DNA from: Candidatus Leptofilum proximum | GTDB lineage: Bacteria > Chloroflexota > Anaerolineae > Promineifilales > Promineifilaceae | NCBI GenBank assembly: GCA_016710325.1 | Contig: JADJXK010000002.1 | Span: 744,001-808,000 of the forward strand | DNA length: 64,000 nt | Reading direction: 5' to 3' | In this document: piece by piece, positions 23,416 to 32,838 of the stretch | How positions within the stretch are numbered: position 1 is the first letter of the stretch | Layout: each line of letters opens with the position of its first letter | Position numbers and translations under genes: made by a program | Notes under the pieces: model-generated | What the model was told of the DNA's origin: nothing | The model's input: only the letters and a program-made list of their open reading frames with translations | Databases searched by the model: none

Positions 23416-26400
23416 AGGATATTTGGATGACCGGAGGACCGCTGCGGGCAGCGGCAACCACCGCAGGCAAATCATAGGCAGCAGCCCACTTCTGGGCCGC
23501 TGCGGCTGCTGCTGGGGGCAGCTCGTTTTGCAGCTCCTCCAGCAGATCGCTGGCAGTTTTCTTCACATTGGCCCGAATTTGCGGCTGATCCACCAGGAAA
23601 AAGGCCAGGCCAAAAGCGGGCAGGACGTGCCCCTGCCGCGCCCAGGCTTCCGCCAGGTAAGTGAGACCGGCCAGCGCATCTGGCACATTTTCCGTCTCCC
23701 AGGCCAGTGCCAACCCCTCTTGCAGGTAGCCAACGGCCGCTTTTACCTTGCCCATCCATACATAGCTTTGCCCCATATTGTTCAGTGTCGCCGCCAGCCA
23801 GCGCTGTTCACCCAGCTCCCGCGCCAACGCAATGGCCCTCTTATGGTACGCCACAGACTCCTGGAAATTACCCAAAATGCGATTCACACCGCCCAGCGCA
23901 TCGCCGGTGTGCATGATGCCGCGGCGAATGCCCCCCTGCTCTGCCGCGGCGAACGCCTCCCGGTAAAACTGCAACGCCGGTTCGTAATGTCCCTGGCGGA
24001 AGTGGGTGGTGCCCATGTTGTGCAGCATCTGCTGGATGCCGGGCAAGAAGCCCTCCTGCCGGTGCAGCGCCAGTGCCTGCTCGTAACAAGCCATGCCTTC
24101 GTCGTAACGGCCGTCATCTACCGCCACAATGCCCAGCACCTTCAGAGCATCGGCATATTCGTACAGCTCATCGGTCTGCTCCAGCAGGGCCATCGCTTCT
24201 CGCGTCTGTTCTTCAGCCAGCTTACGCTCGCCGCGCAGGACGTAACATTTAGCCAGAACAGAGTGTGCCAGCCCCCGCTCATCCACCACTTGCTGGTGGC
24301 GCAGCCAGGCCAGGGCAGGCTGCAGCAGCCGGTCAGCCGTCTCGTAATCGCTGATGCCAAAGCTGAAAAATGCGGCGCGCACCTGCATACGGGCAAGCGC
24401 CAGCCGTCTGGCCACGGCGGCCTCGTCACCAGCCTCCGTATCCCAGCCCGCTGCCTGCATCCGATCCACCGCCTCCAGGTAAAGCTGCTGGGCACTGTGC
24501 AGTGGCCCCCGGTTGTAATAAAAATGTTTGAGCGTATAGGCCATCTGCCCCAACAGCTCAGCGGCCGGATAAGCCGGATCGTCCAGACGGGTCAGCAGCC
24601 AATACCAGGCGGTGGTGACATTGTTTTGCTCTACAGCCAGTTCATCAATGGCCGTCTGGTAGTCACGCTGCTGGATCGTTTTGTGCCGCTGCCAGGCAAA
24701 GTTGGCAAAGAAGCGGGCATGGGCATCGGCCAGGGCGGCATACTCCGCCTCGGTGGCCTGTTGGGCGGCATACTGCCGGGCCAGCTCGTGGATTTCGTAT
24801 CGCGCCGCGGTCCCTCCACCCGTCTCGATGCTGGCAGCCTGCGTTTGCAGCAGGCCGCGGTCGACCAATCCGGCCAGCACAAACGGCGACACCTGGGCCA
24901 CCGTTTGCGCCGCCTCGGCGGTGAAGCCGCCACAAAAAACGGCCACTCCACGGAATGCCACCTGCTCTGGCGGGGTGAGCAGTTGCCAGGTGTAATCAAA
25001 AACCGCCCGCATGCTGCGCTGACGCGCTGGCACGTCGCGCATATTGGTGGCCAGGATGTCCAGGCTCTTTTCCATTTCGGCGGCGATCTGGGCCAGGGGA
25101 ACGGCGCGCAGCCAGGTAGCTGCCAGCTTCAGCGCCAGCGGGATTCCTGCCGTGAGCTGGCAAACCCGGCGCAGTGTGGGCACCAGCTCCGGCATCAAGA
25201 CAAAATTGGGCTGTACGTGCACGGCCGTTTGCACAAACAGCTGCGTCGCGCCATAAGCATCAATCGCGGCCGCTTCATCACGGGCATAAGACAGCCCATC
25301 CAGCGGCAGCCGCCATTCCGCTTCCAACTGCAGCGGTTCGCGGCTGGTGACCAGCAGCTTCACGCCTGGGCAGCCCGCCAAAACGGCCGTTACCAGGCCA
25401 ATGGCCACGTCAGCCTGGGCCGCATCGTCCAGCAAATGCTCAAAATTATCCAACAGCAAGAGCAGCGATTTGCTCGCCAGGAAGTTTACAATTTGCACCA
25501 CCGGGCTGCCGCTGCCGGTCAGTGTCAGGTGCAGCGCATCGGCGATGGCGGCGGGGACGGCGCTGGCGGTCGTGACGCCAACCAGGGAGACGAAGAAGGT
25601 GCCGTGGGGAAACGGCCGTTCCGCCATTGCCACTACCTGCTGCGCTGCTTCCAGCGCCAGGCGTGACTTGCCCATGCCCCCCAGCCCCACAACCGTTACC
25701 AGGCGGCCGTCGGGCGCGGTGAGCAGCTTCTGAAGCTGGGCCAGTTCTGCCTGGCGGCCAACAAACGGCGTGAGCGGTGGTGTCAGGTTGTGCGGCGTCG
25801 CGCCCGGCGGTGTTGCGGCTGCGGCTGGTGCTGCCGCTTGCAGGGAAGGGTCGGCGGTTGTTGTATCTGGCCCGTGTGCCGGGGCCACGGGCGTGACGTT
25901 GACCACATCTTGCCCGCTGCGAATGGCTTCCAGGGCGGCGGCAACCTGGCGCATACTGGCCGGGCGTTGTTCCGGTTCCTTGGCCATCATCTGCTGCAGC
26001 AGCGTGTCGAGGGCGGGCGGCACGTCGGGATTCAGCTTAGACAGGTTCTGCAGCGGTTCGTTAATGATGCTGATCAGGATGGCCCCGATCTGGTCGCCGG
26101 AAAACGGCCGCTGCCCGCCAAGCATCTCATAGAGCATCACCCCCAGCGACCAGATGTCACTCCGCATGTCCAGATCGTGGCCCAGCAGCGCCTCCGGGCT
26201 CATGTAAGCCGGGCTGCCCAGCCAGGCACCAGTGGGTGTGAGGCGCACGTCCGGACGCACCAGCCGCGCTGTGCCAAAGTCAGTCAGGCGCGGCGTGCCG
26301 TCGGCAACCAGCAGCACGTTGTCTGGCTTGATGTCGCGATGAAGAATGCCCAGATGGTGGGCGCGGCTGAGGGCGTCAGCCAGCTCCAGGCCGATGGTTA

Positions 26401-27556
26401 AGGCTTCGTTTAGCGGCAGCGGTTCCGGCGCGTCCAGGCGCTGGCGCAGGCTGCCATCCGGCACATACTCCATGACGATGCTGCGCTCGCCGTCATGCTC
26501 AAAGGTGGCCAACATACGCACGATGTTGGGGTGGTTTAGCTGGCACAGCATCTCGCCTTCCTGGGCAAACCGTTCAATGAAGGAGGGGTCCTGAGCCACG
26601 ATTTCCCGCTTCAGCCGCTTGATAACCACCGGATCGTCGGTGAGGCGGTCGCATCCTAAAAAAAGTTGTCCGTGTCCGCCGCTGGCTAACGGCCGTTCTA
26701 TCACATAACGCTCGTGGGGTGGCAGCACCACTACCTGGGGCGGCAGCGGCGGGCCAGCCTCAGGAGCCACTTTCGCTGCAGCCTGTGGCAGGGCCAGCTG
26801 CCGGGACTTGATCTGTTCGTACAGGGCATCTGTTTCGGCTTCCGGCGCGACATCCAGCTCCTCCGCCAAAATACGACCACACTCCTGGTACTGGCGCAGG
26901 GCGGCTGCCTGCTGACCATCCCAGGCATAGAGCTGCATTAGGGTGCGGTGGGCCGGTTCGTGCAGTGTGTCGAGGGAGAGCCAGCGACGGCCGTATTCAA
27001 TGGCTGGTGCGTAGGCGGCTTGGGCCGTGTGCCAGGCTATCAACGTCTGCAGCATCTCGGCCAGGGCAGCCCGCAGCCCTTCGGCCTCAAAGAAGAGCCA
27101 TTCATCAAACTCGGGGCAGTCTGGCAGGCTGAACCCGGCCAGGAAATCCGCACCGTACAACACGGCGGCCTCGGTTAGACTGGCCAGGCAGTCGGGGCAA
27201 AGCTGCTCGGGGGAATGGGCGTGGGCACGCAGGGCGCTCAGGGCATCGCGAAAGACGGCCACATCCAGCCAGAAGTCAAAATCATCCGCCAGGGCCACCT
27301 GGCTGCGGTTGATGGTGAGGGCAGCTTCCCCCAAAACGTCACGCAGCCGGGAAAGATCGCGGCGCAGGTTGGCGCGCGCCCCCGATTGATCGTGCTCCGG
27401 CCAGAACAAAGCGGCCAGGCTCTCCCGGCTCTGCGGCTGGTTGGTAACGGCCAGGTAAGCCAGCAAGGAGACAACTTTCCGTCGCGAGATGGGAACAATT
27501 TTGTCTAGCTGCTCAATGCGTGGCGCACCAAATAGGAAGATGCGCAAGGGTTGCAT
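23396..27556 (-). CDS. BTAD regulator - Ser/Thr kinase - STAND NTPase - TPR fusion
   Basis: 1386 residues. Residues 1-95 are a SARP-like winged helix (FLFGAPRIE, SLLAYLAV, LFWPEHDQSGARANLRRDLSRLR). The BTAD helical domain covers about 97-250. The protein kinase covers about 283-545 (SGGHGQ loop at 292-297, HRDIKPDN 406-413, DFGTARL, AYMSPEAL). After a Pro/Ala linker, a STAND/NB-ARC ATPase begins at about 596 (FVGR; Walker A GLGGMGKS 624-631; LLLLLDNFEHLL; VTSREPL). Winged-helix and TPR-type repeats fill about 1000-1350. This combines DNA binding, kinase and NTP-switch modules in one chain, probably a signal-integrating transcription regulator. No target is visible; the divergent small ORF and MFS exporter at 27715-29158 are candidates. 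Confidence 0.9.
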   Translation of the reverse strand: MQPLRIFLFGAPRIEQLDKIVPISRRKVVSLLAYLAVTNQPQSRESLAALFWPEHDQSGARANLRRDLSRLRDVLGEAALTINRSQVALADDFDFWLDVAVFRDALSALRAHAHSPEQLCPDCLASLTEAAVLYGADFLAGFSLPDCPEFDEWLFFEAEGLRAALAEMLQTLIAWHTAQAAYAPAIEYGRRWLSLDTLHEPAHRTLMQLYAWDGQQAAALRQYQECGRILAEELDVAPEAETDALYEQIKSRQLALPQAAAKVAPEAGPPLPPQVVVLPPHERYVIERPLASGGHGQLFLGCDRLTDDPVVIKRLKREIVAQDPSFIERFAQEGEMLCQLNHPNIVRMLATFEHDGERSIVMEYVPDGSLRQRLDAPEPLPLNEALTIGLELADALSRAHHLGILHRDIKPDNVLLVADGTPRLTDFGTARLVRPDVRLTPTGAWLGSPAYMSPEALLGHDLDMRSDIWSLGVMLYEMLGGQRPFSGDQIGAILISIINEPLQNLSKLNPDVPPALDTLLQQMMAKEPEQRPASMRQVAAALEAIRSGQDVVNVTPVAPAHGPDTTTADPSLQAAAPAAAATPPGATPHNLTPPLTPFVGRQAELAQLQKLLTAPDGRLVTVVGLGGMGKSRLALEAAQQVVAMAERPFPHGTFFVSLVGVTTASAVPAAIADALHLTLTGSGSPVVQIVNFLASKSLLLLLDNFEHLLDDAAQADVAIGLVTAVLAGCPGVKLLVTSREPLQLEAEWRLPLDGLSYARDEAAAIDAYGATQLFVQTAVHVQPNFVLMPELVPTLRRVCQLTAGIPLALKLAATWLRAVPLAQIAAEMEKSLDILATNMRDVPARQRSMRAVFDYTWQLLTPPEQVAFRGVAVFCGGFTAEAAQTVAQVSPFVLAGLVDRGLLQTQAASIETGGGTAARYEIHELARQYAAQQATEAEYAALADAHARFFANFAWQRHKTIQQRDYQTAIDELAVEQNNVTTAWYWLLTRLDDPAYPAAELLGQMAYTLKHFYYNRGPLHSAQQLYLEAVDRMQAAGWDTEAGDEAAVARRLALARMQVRAAFFSFGISDYETADRLLQPALAWLRHQQVVDERGLAHSVLAKCYVLRGERKLAEEQTREAMALLEQTDELYEYADALKVLGIVAVDDGRYDEGMACYEQALALHRQEGFLPGIQQMLHNMGTTHFRQGHYEPALQFYREAFAAAEQGGIRRGIMHTGDALGGVNRILGNFQESVAYHKRAIALARELGEQRWLAATLNNMGQSYVWMGKVKAAVGYLQEGLALAWETENVPDALAGLTYLAEAWARQGHVLPAFGLAFFLVDQPQIRANVKKTASDLLEELQNELPPAAAAAAQKWAAAYDLPAVVAAARSGPPVIQISSTAHPA

Positions 27557-27714
27557 GGGGCATTTTACCTCTTAAAAGGAGAATGGCACAACAACAAATG
27601 GGACGGTGTGGGGGCGGTTGTGGGGACGTTGTGGGCACGGCCGTTTTGTATCCTGTCGCCATTGATGAACCAGGGCGTTTCGATACACGCCTTTAGTAAA
27701 GGATTATAGACACG

Positions 27715-27915
27715 ATGAACATTTACGAATTTGAAGCATATGTACAGGATTACCAAAAAATGCGGCTGCAGGAGGCAGAAACAAGACGACTGCTGCGCCA
27801 GGCTGAGCCCTGCCGGTCATTTCGGTGGAAGTTCCGCCTGCCAAAGTTGATGGTGAAATGGGCTCTACCTGCGAAAGTGGCAAAGCCGATGCAGGAATGC
27901 CCCGAGGTCGCCTGA
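27715..27915 (+). CDS. Small basic protein, uncertain
   Basis: 66 residues, Glu/Arg-rich N-terminal helix (EAYVQDYQKMRLQEAETRRLLRQAE) and a basic C-terminal half. No membrane span and no recognised family. AAGGAT lies 15 nt before the ATG, a weak site. It is 25 nt upstream of the MFS gene in the same direction, so it may be its leader cistron. It could also be a chance frame. Confidence 0.4.
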   Translation: MNIYEFEAYVQDYQKMRLQEAETRRLLRQAEPCRSFRWKFRLPKLMVKWALPAKVAKPMQECPEVA

Positions 27916-27940
27916 GACGCTCGATAGAGAGATGATAACC

Positions 27941-29158
27941 ATGAAAAACAATAACAAACAGCTGTTTTTTCTTTTTTGGGGCAGTTTTACGATTGTGGTG
28001 GCGGGTAACGGGCTCTTCCCCGTGCTGCCGCTTTATGCGGCCCAGTTTGGTGCGACACGGACGCAGGCGGGTTTCTACCTCACCCTCATGTACATTGCCA
28101 TTACGCTGGGCTCCTTTGTGCCGAGCTGGCTGGCGGGTAAGGTGCCGCTGCGCTGGCTGTTTGTGGCCGCCGGGACGCTCGGTATTCCCTGCCTGGCCTT
28201 GATGGGGCAGGTGCGGACGCTGTGGCACTTGATGGGGATAACGGCCGTTCTCTGGTTCTGCGGCGGCGTGGGGCTGGCGCTCATCGCCGTCTTCACCGGC
28301 ATGGTGGCCGAAAAAAACCAGCGCGGCAAATCGTTTGGCCTGCTTTCATTGACTTCACCGCTGGGTGCGCTGGTGGGCGGAGCGATGGTCTCCTGGCTGC
28401 TGACCTGGCGCGATTATGCCACCCTCTTTTGGGTGTACGCGGCCATCTGGCTGGCCCTGCCGCTGATTGGCCTGCTGGCCTTGCCCCGGCAGCCTGCTTC
28501 TACCACGACCGCCAGGGCACAGCAGCTGAAGCCCCAGGCAGTACCCCTGGGCCAGGCATTTTACCTGCTGACCTTGATCTCCTTGCTGGCGGCCACGGCC
28601 TTAAACATTGGCCGCTTTGGCACCACCGTTTCCATGCAGCTGCTGGCGTTCTCGCCAGGGGCCGTGGCCAGCACCGCAACGGTGAGCGGGCTGGTGGCCA
28701 TTCCAGTGACGTTTTACATTGGCGCATTGTCTGACCGGCTGGGCCGGAAGCGGATTTTGGCGCTGGGCTACAGCCTGTCGGCGGTGGGCGTACTGTTGTT
28801 GATTACGGCCGTTCACCTCTGGCACTTCTGGCTGGCGGCGGCGCTCATCCTGGTGTCTCGCAGTGTCAGTGAGGCCGTTTCGGCGGCGCTGGCCACCGAT
28901 TTGCTGGAACCATCGGCGCTGGGCAAAGGTCTGCCGCTGCTGAACGGGCTGACCCGGGCTGGCGGCATCATCAGCTTTGTGGGCGCCGGGATAGCCATGG
29001 ATTACCTGGGCGTGACAACGCTGTATTGGCTGACGGCCGTATTGGCCCTGGCGGCAGCGCTCCAGCTCTTGTTACTACAGCGCAACCGGTCATTTCTGCT
29101 GCACCCGGCGCGGGCCTTCCTGGGACGCAAACCGGCTCTCGGCCGCGATCCGTGCTAA
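27941..29158 (+). CDS. MFS transporter
   Basis: 405 residues with about 12 hydrophobic segments. ATG 27941 is preferred over 27932 because GAGAG lies at the right distance. The loop 2-3 type motif appears as SWLAGKVPLRWLF, and its second-half equivalent as GALSDRLGRKRILALGY. This is a drug/sugar efflux type of proton-linked exporter; the substrate is unknown. The gene diverges from the BTAD-kinase-STAND regulator, which could control it. It is followed by a strong hairpin terminator. Confidence 0.88.
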   Translation: MKNNNKQLFFLFWGSFTIVVAGNGLFPVLPLYAAQFGATRTQAGFYLTLMYIAITLGSFVPSWLAGKVPLRWLFVAAGTLGIPCLALMGQVRTLWHLMGITAVLWFCGGVGLALIAVFTGMVAEKNQRGKSFGLLSLTSPLGALVGGAMVSWLLTWRDYATLFWVYAAIWLALPLIGLLALPRQPASTTTARAQQLKPQAVPLGQAFYLLTLISLLAATALNIGRFGTTVSMQLLAFSPGAVASTATVSGLVAIPVTFYIGALSDRLGRKRILALGYSLSAVGVLLLITAVHLWHFWLAAALILVSRSVSEAVSAALATDLLEPSALGKGLPLLNGLTRAGGIISFVGAGIAMDYLGVTTLYWLTAVLALAAALQLLLLQRNRSFLLHPARAFLGRKPALGRDPC

Positions 29159-29277
29159 AGAGCAGGATTCATGCTTACTTTTGGCAGGGCCAGCCTGTGC
29201 CAAAGTAAATAGATGTCAGGCAACCAGGGGCAGATGTGCCTCTGAGTGGGTTTATTACAATAAAATCATCCTTGAAG

Positions 29278-29318
29278 AAACGGCCGCTTCGCCAAACGGT
29301 GATAGGAAGCGGCCGTTT
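29278..29318 (+). terminator. Rho-independent-type terminator
   Basis: 13-bp perfect stem 29278-29290 / 29306-29318 (AAACGGCCGCTTC and its complement) with a 15-nt loop and a short T-rich end. It ends the MFS transcript. The stem is built from an octamer variant, ACGGCCGC/GCGGCCGT. Confidence 0.7.
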
Positions 29319-29385
29319 TCTATTGATCCCCAGTATGGCCGAAGCACAAAATGTGACTTCGTTGATTTATTTTGGAGGTAATCTC

Positions 29386-30975
29386 ATGAAAAAGTATCGT
29401 TTATTTAACTGGAGCCTGCTGCTTGTGCTGGCAGGCTTGCTGCTCATTGGCTGTACGCCGGGCGGTGACGAGCCTGCTGTGCCCACGGTGGTGCTGAACA
29501 CCCCCGTGGCCGTGGTGCCAACACCCACGACGGGCAGCGGCAGTGTCGTAGAAACAGTTACCCCGGTGGAAACGGCCGTCCCACAAGAAACGGCCGAGCC
29601 GGTGGAAACTGCCCCGGCAGCAGCCGACCCCACGGCCCAGTCTCCGGCTACCGTGCCCGCACCGGCCCAGCCGGTGGTCATCGTACCCACCGAGGTGGAG
29701 CGGGTGATGGCCCTGGCCAATCTGAACGTGCGCCGCGGACCCGGCCTGGGTTTTACGGTGGTTGATTGGTTGTCGGTTGGGGAAACGGCCGTGGTCACCG
29801 GCGTCTCTGAAGATGGCGGCTGGTGGCGCATTCTGTGCCCGGAGGAGATGCCCGGCATTAGCTGCTACGTCTCCGCCGCAAGCCAGTTCACCCAGCCGGT
29901 GATGCCCGACGGCCCCCAGCCGCAGCGCATTGAGTTTGCGCCTGGAGCCACCTCGGCCACGGTGGAGGTGCAGATGCCCGCTAACTCGCAGACGTGGTAT
30001 GTGCTGTGGGCCGCCGCCGATCAGACCATGTCGATCAACGTGGCCGCTGAAAACAACAGCGTGTTGTTCCACCTGCAAGGCAAGCAAGATGGTGTGGATT
30101 ACAAACACATGCTGGACGGCAATTCGTTCTGGCAGGGCAAGCTGCCGGTGTCGCAGGATTATTTGCTGACGCTGGACAACCTGAGCTCGGCAACCACGGT
30201 CATTGTGGACATTTCCATTGTGGACAATCCGCCAACCGACGTGCCCGGTGGCCCACTGAACCCGATCGTGGATGGCGCAACTGGCTTTCTGCTGGGTGGC
30301 TGGTACGACAATGGCTGGGTCAGCGCGGCAGATTACATGGCGCTGATTTCTGATGTGGCACGGCCGTATGTCTTCTATGGTCTCAGCGGCGAAACGGGCG
30401 TCGTTACCGGGCAGATTCCCACCACCGGCGGCATCTGTAACCAGCCGACCGTGGCCCTGGCGTCTTTGATGCCGGGCAGCATTGGCCTGGTGGGGCGCTG
30501 GAACGCCACGCCGCGCCTGCCGCAAGATGTACCGGTGAACACGGACGTCTACCGGCAAGTGGTGGCCGAAGCGCTGCAAGGCGCGGGCCTGGCCGACCCG
30601 GAGATCACCATTGACCGCATTCTGCGCTTTGACCTGGAAGGTGACGGCGTGGAAGAGGTGTTGGTTGTGGCCAACCATCTGACGGCCGGAGTGGGCCAAC
30701 CGCCTGCGGCCGCTGGCGACTATGCCACGGTGCTGCTGCGCAAAATCATTGGCAGCGAGGTGGTGACTGTGCCGCTGTACCTGGACGTCTACCAGGAAGG
30801 TGGCGACCTGGTCTTCCCGCTGCGCTACGAGGCGCTGGCCCTGGCCGATTTAAACGGCGACGGCCGTTTGGAGATCGTCATTGGCGCGGACCGGTACGAA
30901 GGCCGCCAGGTGGCGGTGCTTGAGAGCTACGGCGCAACAGCGCAGGTGATGCTGCAAGCTGGCTGCCATGAGTAA
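29386..30975 (+). CDS. SH3b-domain lipoprotein
   Basis: 529 residues from ATG 29386 (GGAGG 11 nt upstream). A lipobox LLIGC at about residues 21-25 makes it a lipoprotein. A Thr/Val/Pro/Glu-rich linker follows to about residue 105, then one bacterial SH3 domain (ALANLNVRRGPGLGFTVVDWL ... WWRILCPEE). The large C-terminal part is unrecognised, with an LDGNSFWQGKLP segment and two short calcium-loop-like stretches (FDLEGDGVEEVLVV, ADLNGDGRLEIVIG), as in FG-GAP/VCBS-like repeats. Probably an extracellular wall-binding or sensing protein. Confidence 0.82.
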   Translation: MKKYRLFNWSLLLVLAGLLLIGCTPGGDEPAVPTVVLNTPVAVVPTPTTGSGSVVETVTPVETAVPQETAEPVETAPAAADPTAQSPATVPAPAQPVVIVPTEVERVMALANLNVRRGPGLGFTVVDWLSVGETAVVTGVSEDGGWWRILCPEEMPGISCYVSAASQFTQPVMPDGPQPQRIEFAPGATSATVEVQMPANSQTWYVLWAAADQTMSINVAAENNSVLFHLQGKQDGVDYKHMLDGNSFWQGKLPVSQDYLLTLDNLSSATTVIVDISIVDNPPTDVPGGPLNPIVDGATGFLLGGWYDNGWVSAADYMALISDVARPYVFYGLSGETGVVTGQIPTTGGICNQPTVALASLMPGSIGLVGRWNATPRLPQDVPVNTDVYRQVVAEALQGAGLADPEITIDRILRFDLEGDGVEEVLVVANHLTAGVGQPPAAAGDYATVLLRKIIGSEVVTVPLYLDVYQEGGDLVFPLRYEALALADLNGDGRLEIVIGADRYEGRQVAVLESYGATAQVMLQAGCHE

Positions 30976-30984
30976 GTGAGAAAA

Positions 30985-31045
30985 ATCAAAGATTACGCAG
31001 ATTTATTGGATTGTTTTATCTGTTCAATCTGCGTAATCTGTTGAT
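30985..31045. repeat. Word-tandem inverted repeat (ACACAGAT-like family), locus C2
   Basis: AGATTACGCAGATT (from 30989) is perfectly mirrored by AATCTGCGTAATCT further right, around an AT-rich centre. It lies between the convergent lipoprotein and lipid-kinase genes and may serve as a two-way terminator. Confidence 0.75.
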
Positions 31046-31093
31046 AAAAATCTCTATTGGTTCTGCCTTGTCCAGGTGAGGGTCTGTATAGTT

Positions 31094-32071
31094 TTACAGT
31101 TTAAGTGGTGTACCTGGCTGCTCGAACAGGTCGGCCGGGGCAGAGGCGGGAACCAGCAAACGAAGGGCACCCGGTTTGAGGGTGCAGGTGAGCGGGGTGT
31201 AGCCACCCATTTCACCGTCGGTCTGGCAGGGCATAATGGGCGTGGTGTGAATGGTGATGGAACGGCCGTGTACCATCACCATCCCCGGATAGTCGCGCCG
31301 ACCTGCCTTCATCAGCGCACCGTAGTGGAACAGCTTGTAAATCTGCTTCCCCTGAAACAGCCACACTTCAAACAGACCGTCGTCCAGCCGGGCCTGGGGA
31401 CTGAGGGTTAGGCCGCCGCCCGCGTACAGGCGGCAGTTGCTGATCAGGGTCAGCAGGTAATGGTCTTCGAAGGTACGGCCGTCTATCTCTACCTTAGCCG
31501 AAACCGCCGGAAAGTTAGGTGTGAGGGCCATGCCTTGGACCATATAGCCAAACCGGCCCAGCTTTTTAGACCATTTGGGGCGCGGTTCGATGTGCTCCAC
31601 CAGGTAACCATCGGCCCCGGCACCGGACCAGAGCAGCCAGTAACGGCCGTGTCCTGCGCTGTCGGTGGTATAACCCAGGTCCATGTGGTGAACACGGCCG
31701 TTCAGCAGCAAATCGGCCGCTTTGAGCAGCTGGTGCTTCCCTCGAAATAACGGCAGTGGCATGTTCAACTCGCGGGCAAAAGAGTTGGCCGTACCCACCG
31801 GCAGCGGCGCCATGATCGTTTCCGTGCCCGCCAGCCCATTGGCTACATCCCCCAGCGTGCCATCCCCACCGGCGGCAAAAACAAGCGGCACACCAGAAAC
31901 GGCCGCTTGTTGGGCTAATTCAGTTGCATGTCCGGGTGCTTGGGTTGGCTGGATGGTAACGTGCCAGCCGCGTGCCTGCCAGAGGTCAGCTACCAAGGCC
32001 ATCGGCGCTGCTAAATTGGCGGGCCCAGCTAGAGGATTGTATATCAGGGTCGCTTGCGCCGGTTTCTTCAC
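31094..32071 (-). CDS. Diacylglycerol/sphingosine-kinase-like lipid kinase
   Basis: 325 residues of the DagK/YegS family, which phosphorylates lipid hydroxyls. Seen: ATLIYNPLAGPAN at the N-terminus, the nucleotide loop AAGGDGTLGDVANGL with the catalytic GGDGT, and LPVGTANSFARELNMP. The C-terminal beta-sandwich ends LTCTLKPGALRLLVP. The start is GTG 32071. The first 86 nt lie inside the 3' end of the upstream gene in another frame, an unusually long same-strand overlap that implies tight coupling. Confidence 0.9.
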   Translation of the reverse strand: MKKPAQATLIYNPLAGPANLAAPMALVADLWQARGWHVTIQPTQAPGHATELAQQAAVSGVPLVFAAGGDGTLGDVANGLAGTETIMAPLPVGTANSFARELNMPLPLFRGKHQLLKAADLLLNGRVHHMDLGYTTDSAGHGRYWLLWSGAGADGYLVEHIEPRPKWSKKLGRFGYMVQGMALTPNFPAVSAKVEIDGRTFEDHYLLTLISNCRLYAGGGLTLSPQARLDDGLFEVWLFQGKQIYKLFHYGALMKAGRRDYPGMVMVHGRSITIHTTPIMPCQTDGEMGGYTPLTCTLKPGALRLLVPASAPADLFEQPGTPLKL

Positions 32072-32654
32072 ACTTCAGCCAGTAGTAGAATAGTTTCTCC
32101 GCCAAAACGTTGGGCGGGGTATCAGTGGTGTCTAAAATAAGATGCTCACCCACGACGGGTTCCTGAGCTTCTACCATCCATTTATACACAGACCAGTCCG
32201 CATCTGACAAATCGGTTTCGCGTCGCTGGCCGCTGTTGCGGTTGAACAGGCGCTCGCGGATGGTATCTTGAGCCGCCTGAACATAACACACGGCCACGGG
32301 GGCGCCTGCCCGCTTGGCAATCTTCATCATGTGCTCGCGGCGGGCGGCCAGGTAATTGGAGGCGTCGAAGATAACACGTTGGCCATCACGCAGACGGGAT
32401 TCGATGATGGAGTAACACACTTCGTAGACCAGCATCATTTCGGCGGCGGTGTAAGTTGGTTGGTTGCGCAGATGCAGGCGAATGCTGTCGGTGCTGACCA
32501 CCACAAAGGACATGAACTGCTGCAAACCTTCCACAACCGAGGATTTACCTGTGCCGGGCAGGCCAACCATCATAAGCAGGCTGCCGCCGTCGCGTACAAA
32601 GGGCGACTGTGGCAGTAAATCATCAATATCGCTGACAATACTATGCAAAAACAT
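31986..32654 (-). CDS. AAA/polynucleotide-kinase-like P-loop protein
   Basis: 222 residues. Walker A GLPGTGKSS (residues 31-39), then VVSTDSIRLHL (the substrate-binding DSxR pattern of the PNK/zeta-toxin-like kinases), VIFDASNYLAARREHM, and an Arg-rich lid (RERLFNRNSGQRRE). A nucleic-acid or small-molecule kinase is likely; the substrate is unknown. No good ribosome-binding site precedes the ATG. It overlaps the lipid kinase gene by 86 nt, so the last 28 codons are read in two frames. Confidence 0.8.
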   Translation of the reverse strand: MFLHSIVSDIDDLLPQSPFVRDGGSLLMMVGLPGTGKSSVVEGLQQFMSFVVVSTDSIRLHLRNQPTYTAAEMMLVYEVCYSIIESRLRDGQRVIFDASNYLAARREHMMKIAKRAGAPVAVCYVQAAQDTIRERLFNRNSGQRRETDLSDADWSVYKWMVEAQEPVVGEHLILDTTDTPPNVLAEKLFYYWLKCEETGASDPDIQSSSWARQFSSADGLGS

Positions 32655-32838
32655 GCGGTACGTTTACGGCGCTTTTTTACTGAAAGCGTTCAGCCTTGCC
32701 TGGGACAAGGGTATCGCCTCGGCGCTGCGCGCCTTCGTGCGGGATACCAACTGAACAGCTGCTGTTATGATGCTGTTTTGGACAATGATCCCTTGCCCTC
32801 ACCATTGTATGTCATATTGGCTGGAAATGGTTAAGATT

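Noticed and set aside
23405..25666. 753-codon plus-strand frame antisense to the BTAD-kinase-STAND gene
   Set aside because: Shadow of the GC-rich TPR and STAND part; no recognisable domain.
32655..32838. Short frames in the spacer between two minus-strand genes
   Set aside because: No ribosome-binding site or conserved-looking sequence; they read partly into the neighbouring gene's complement.
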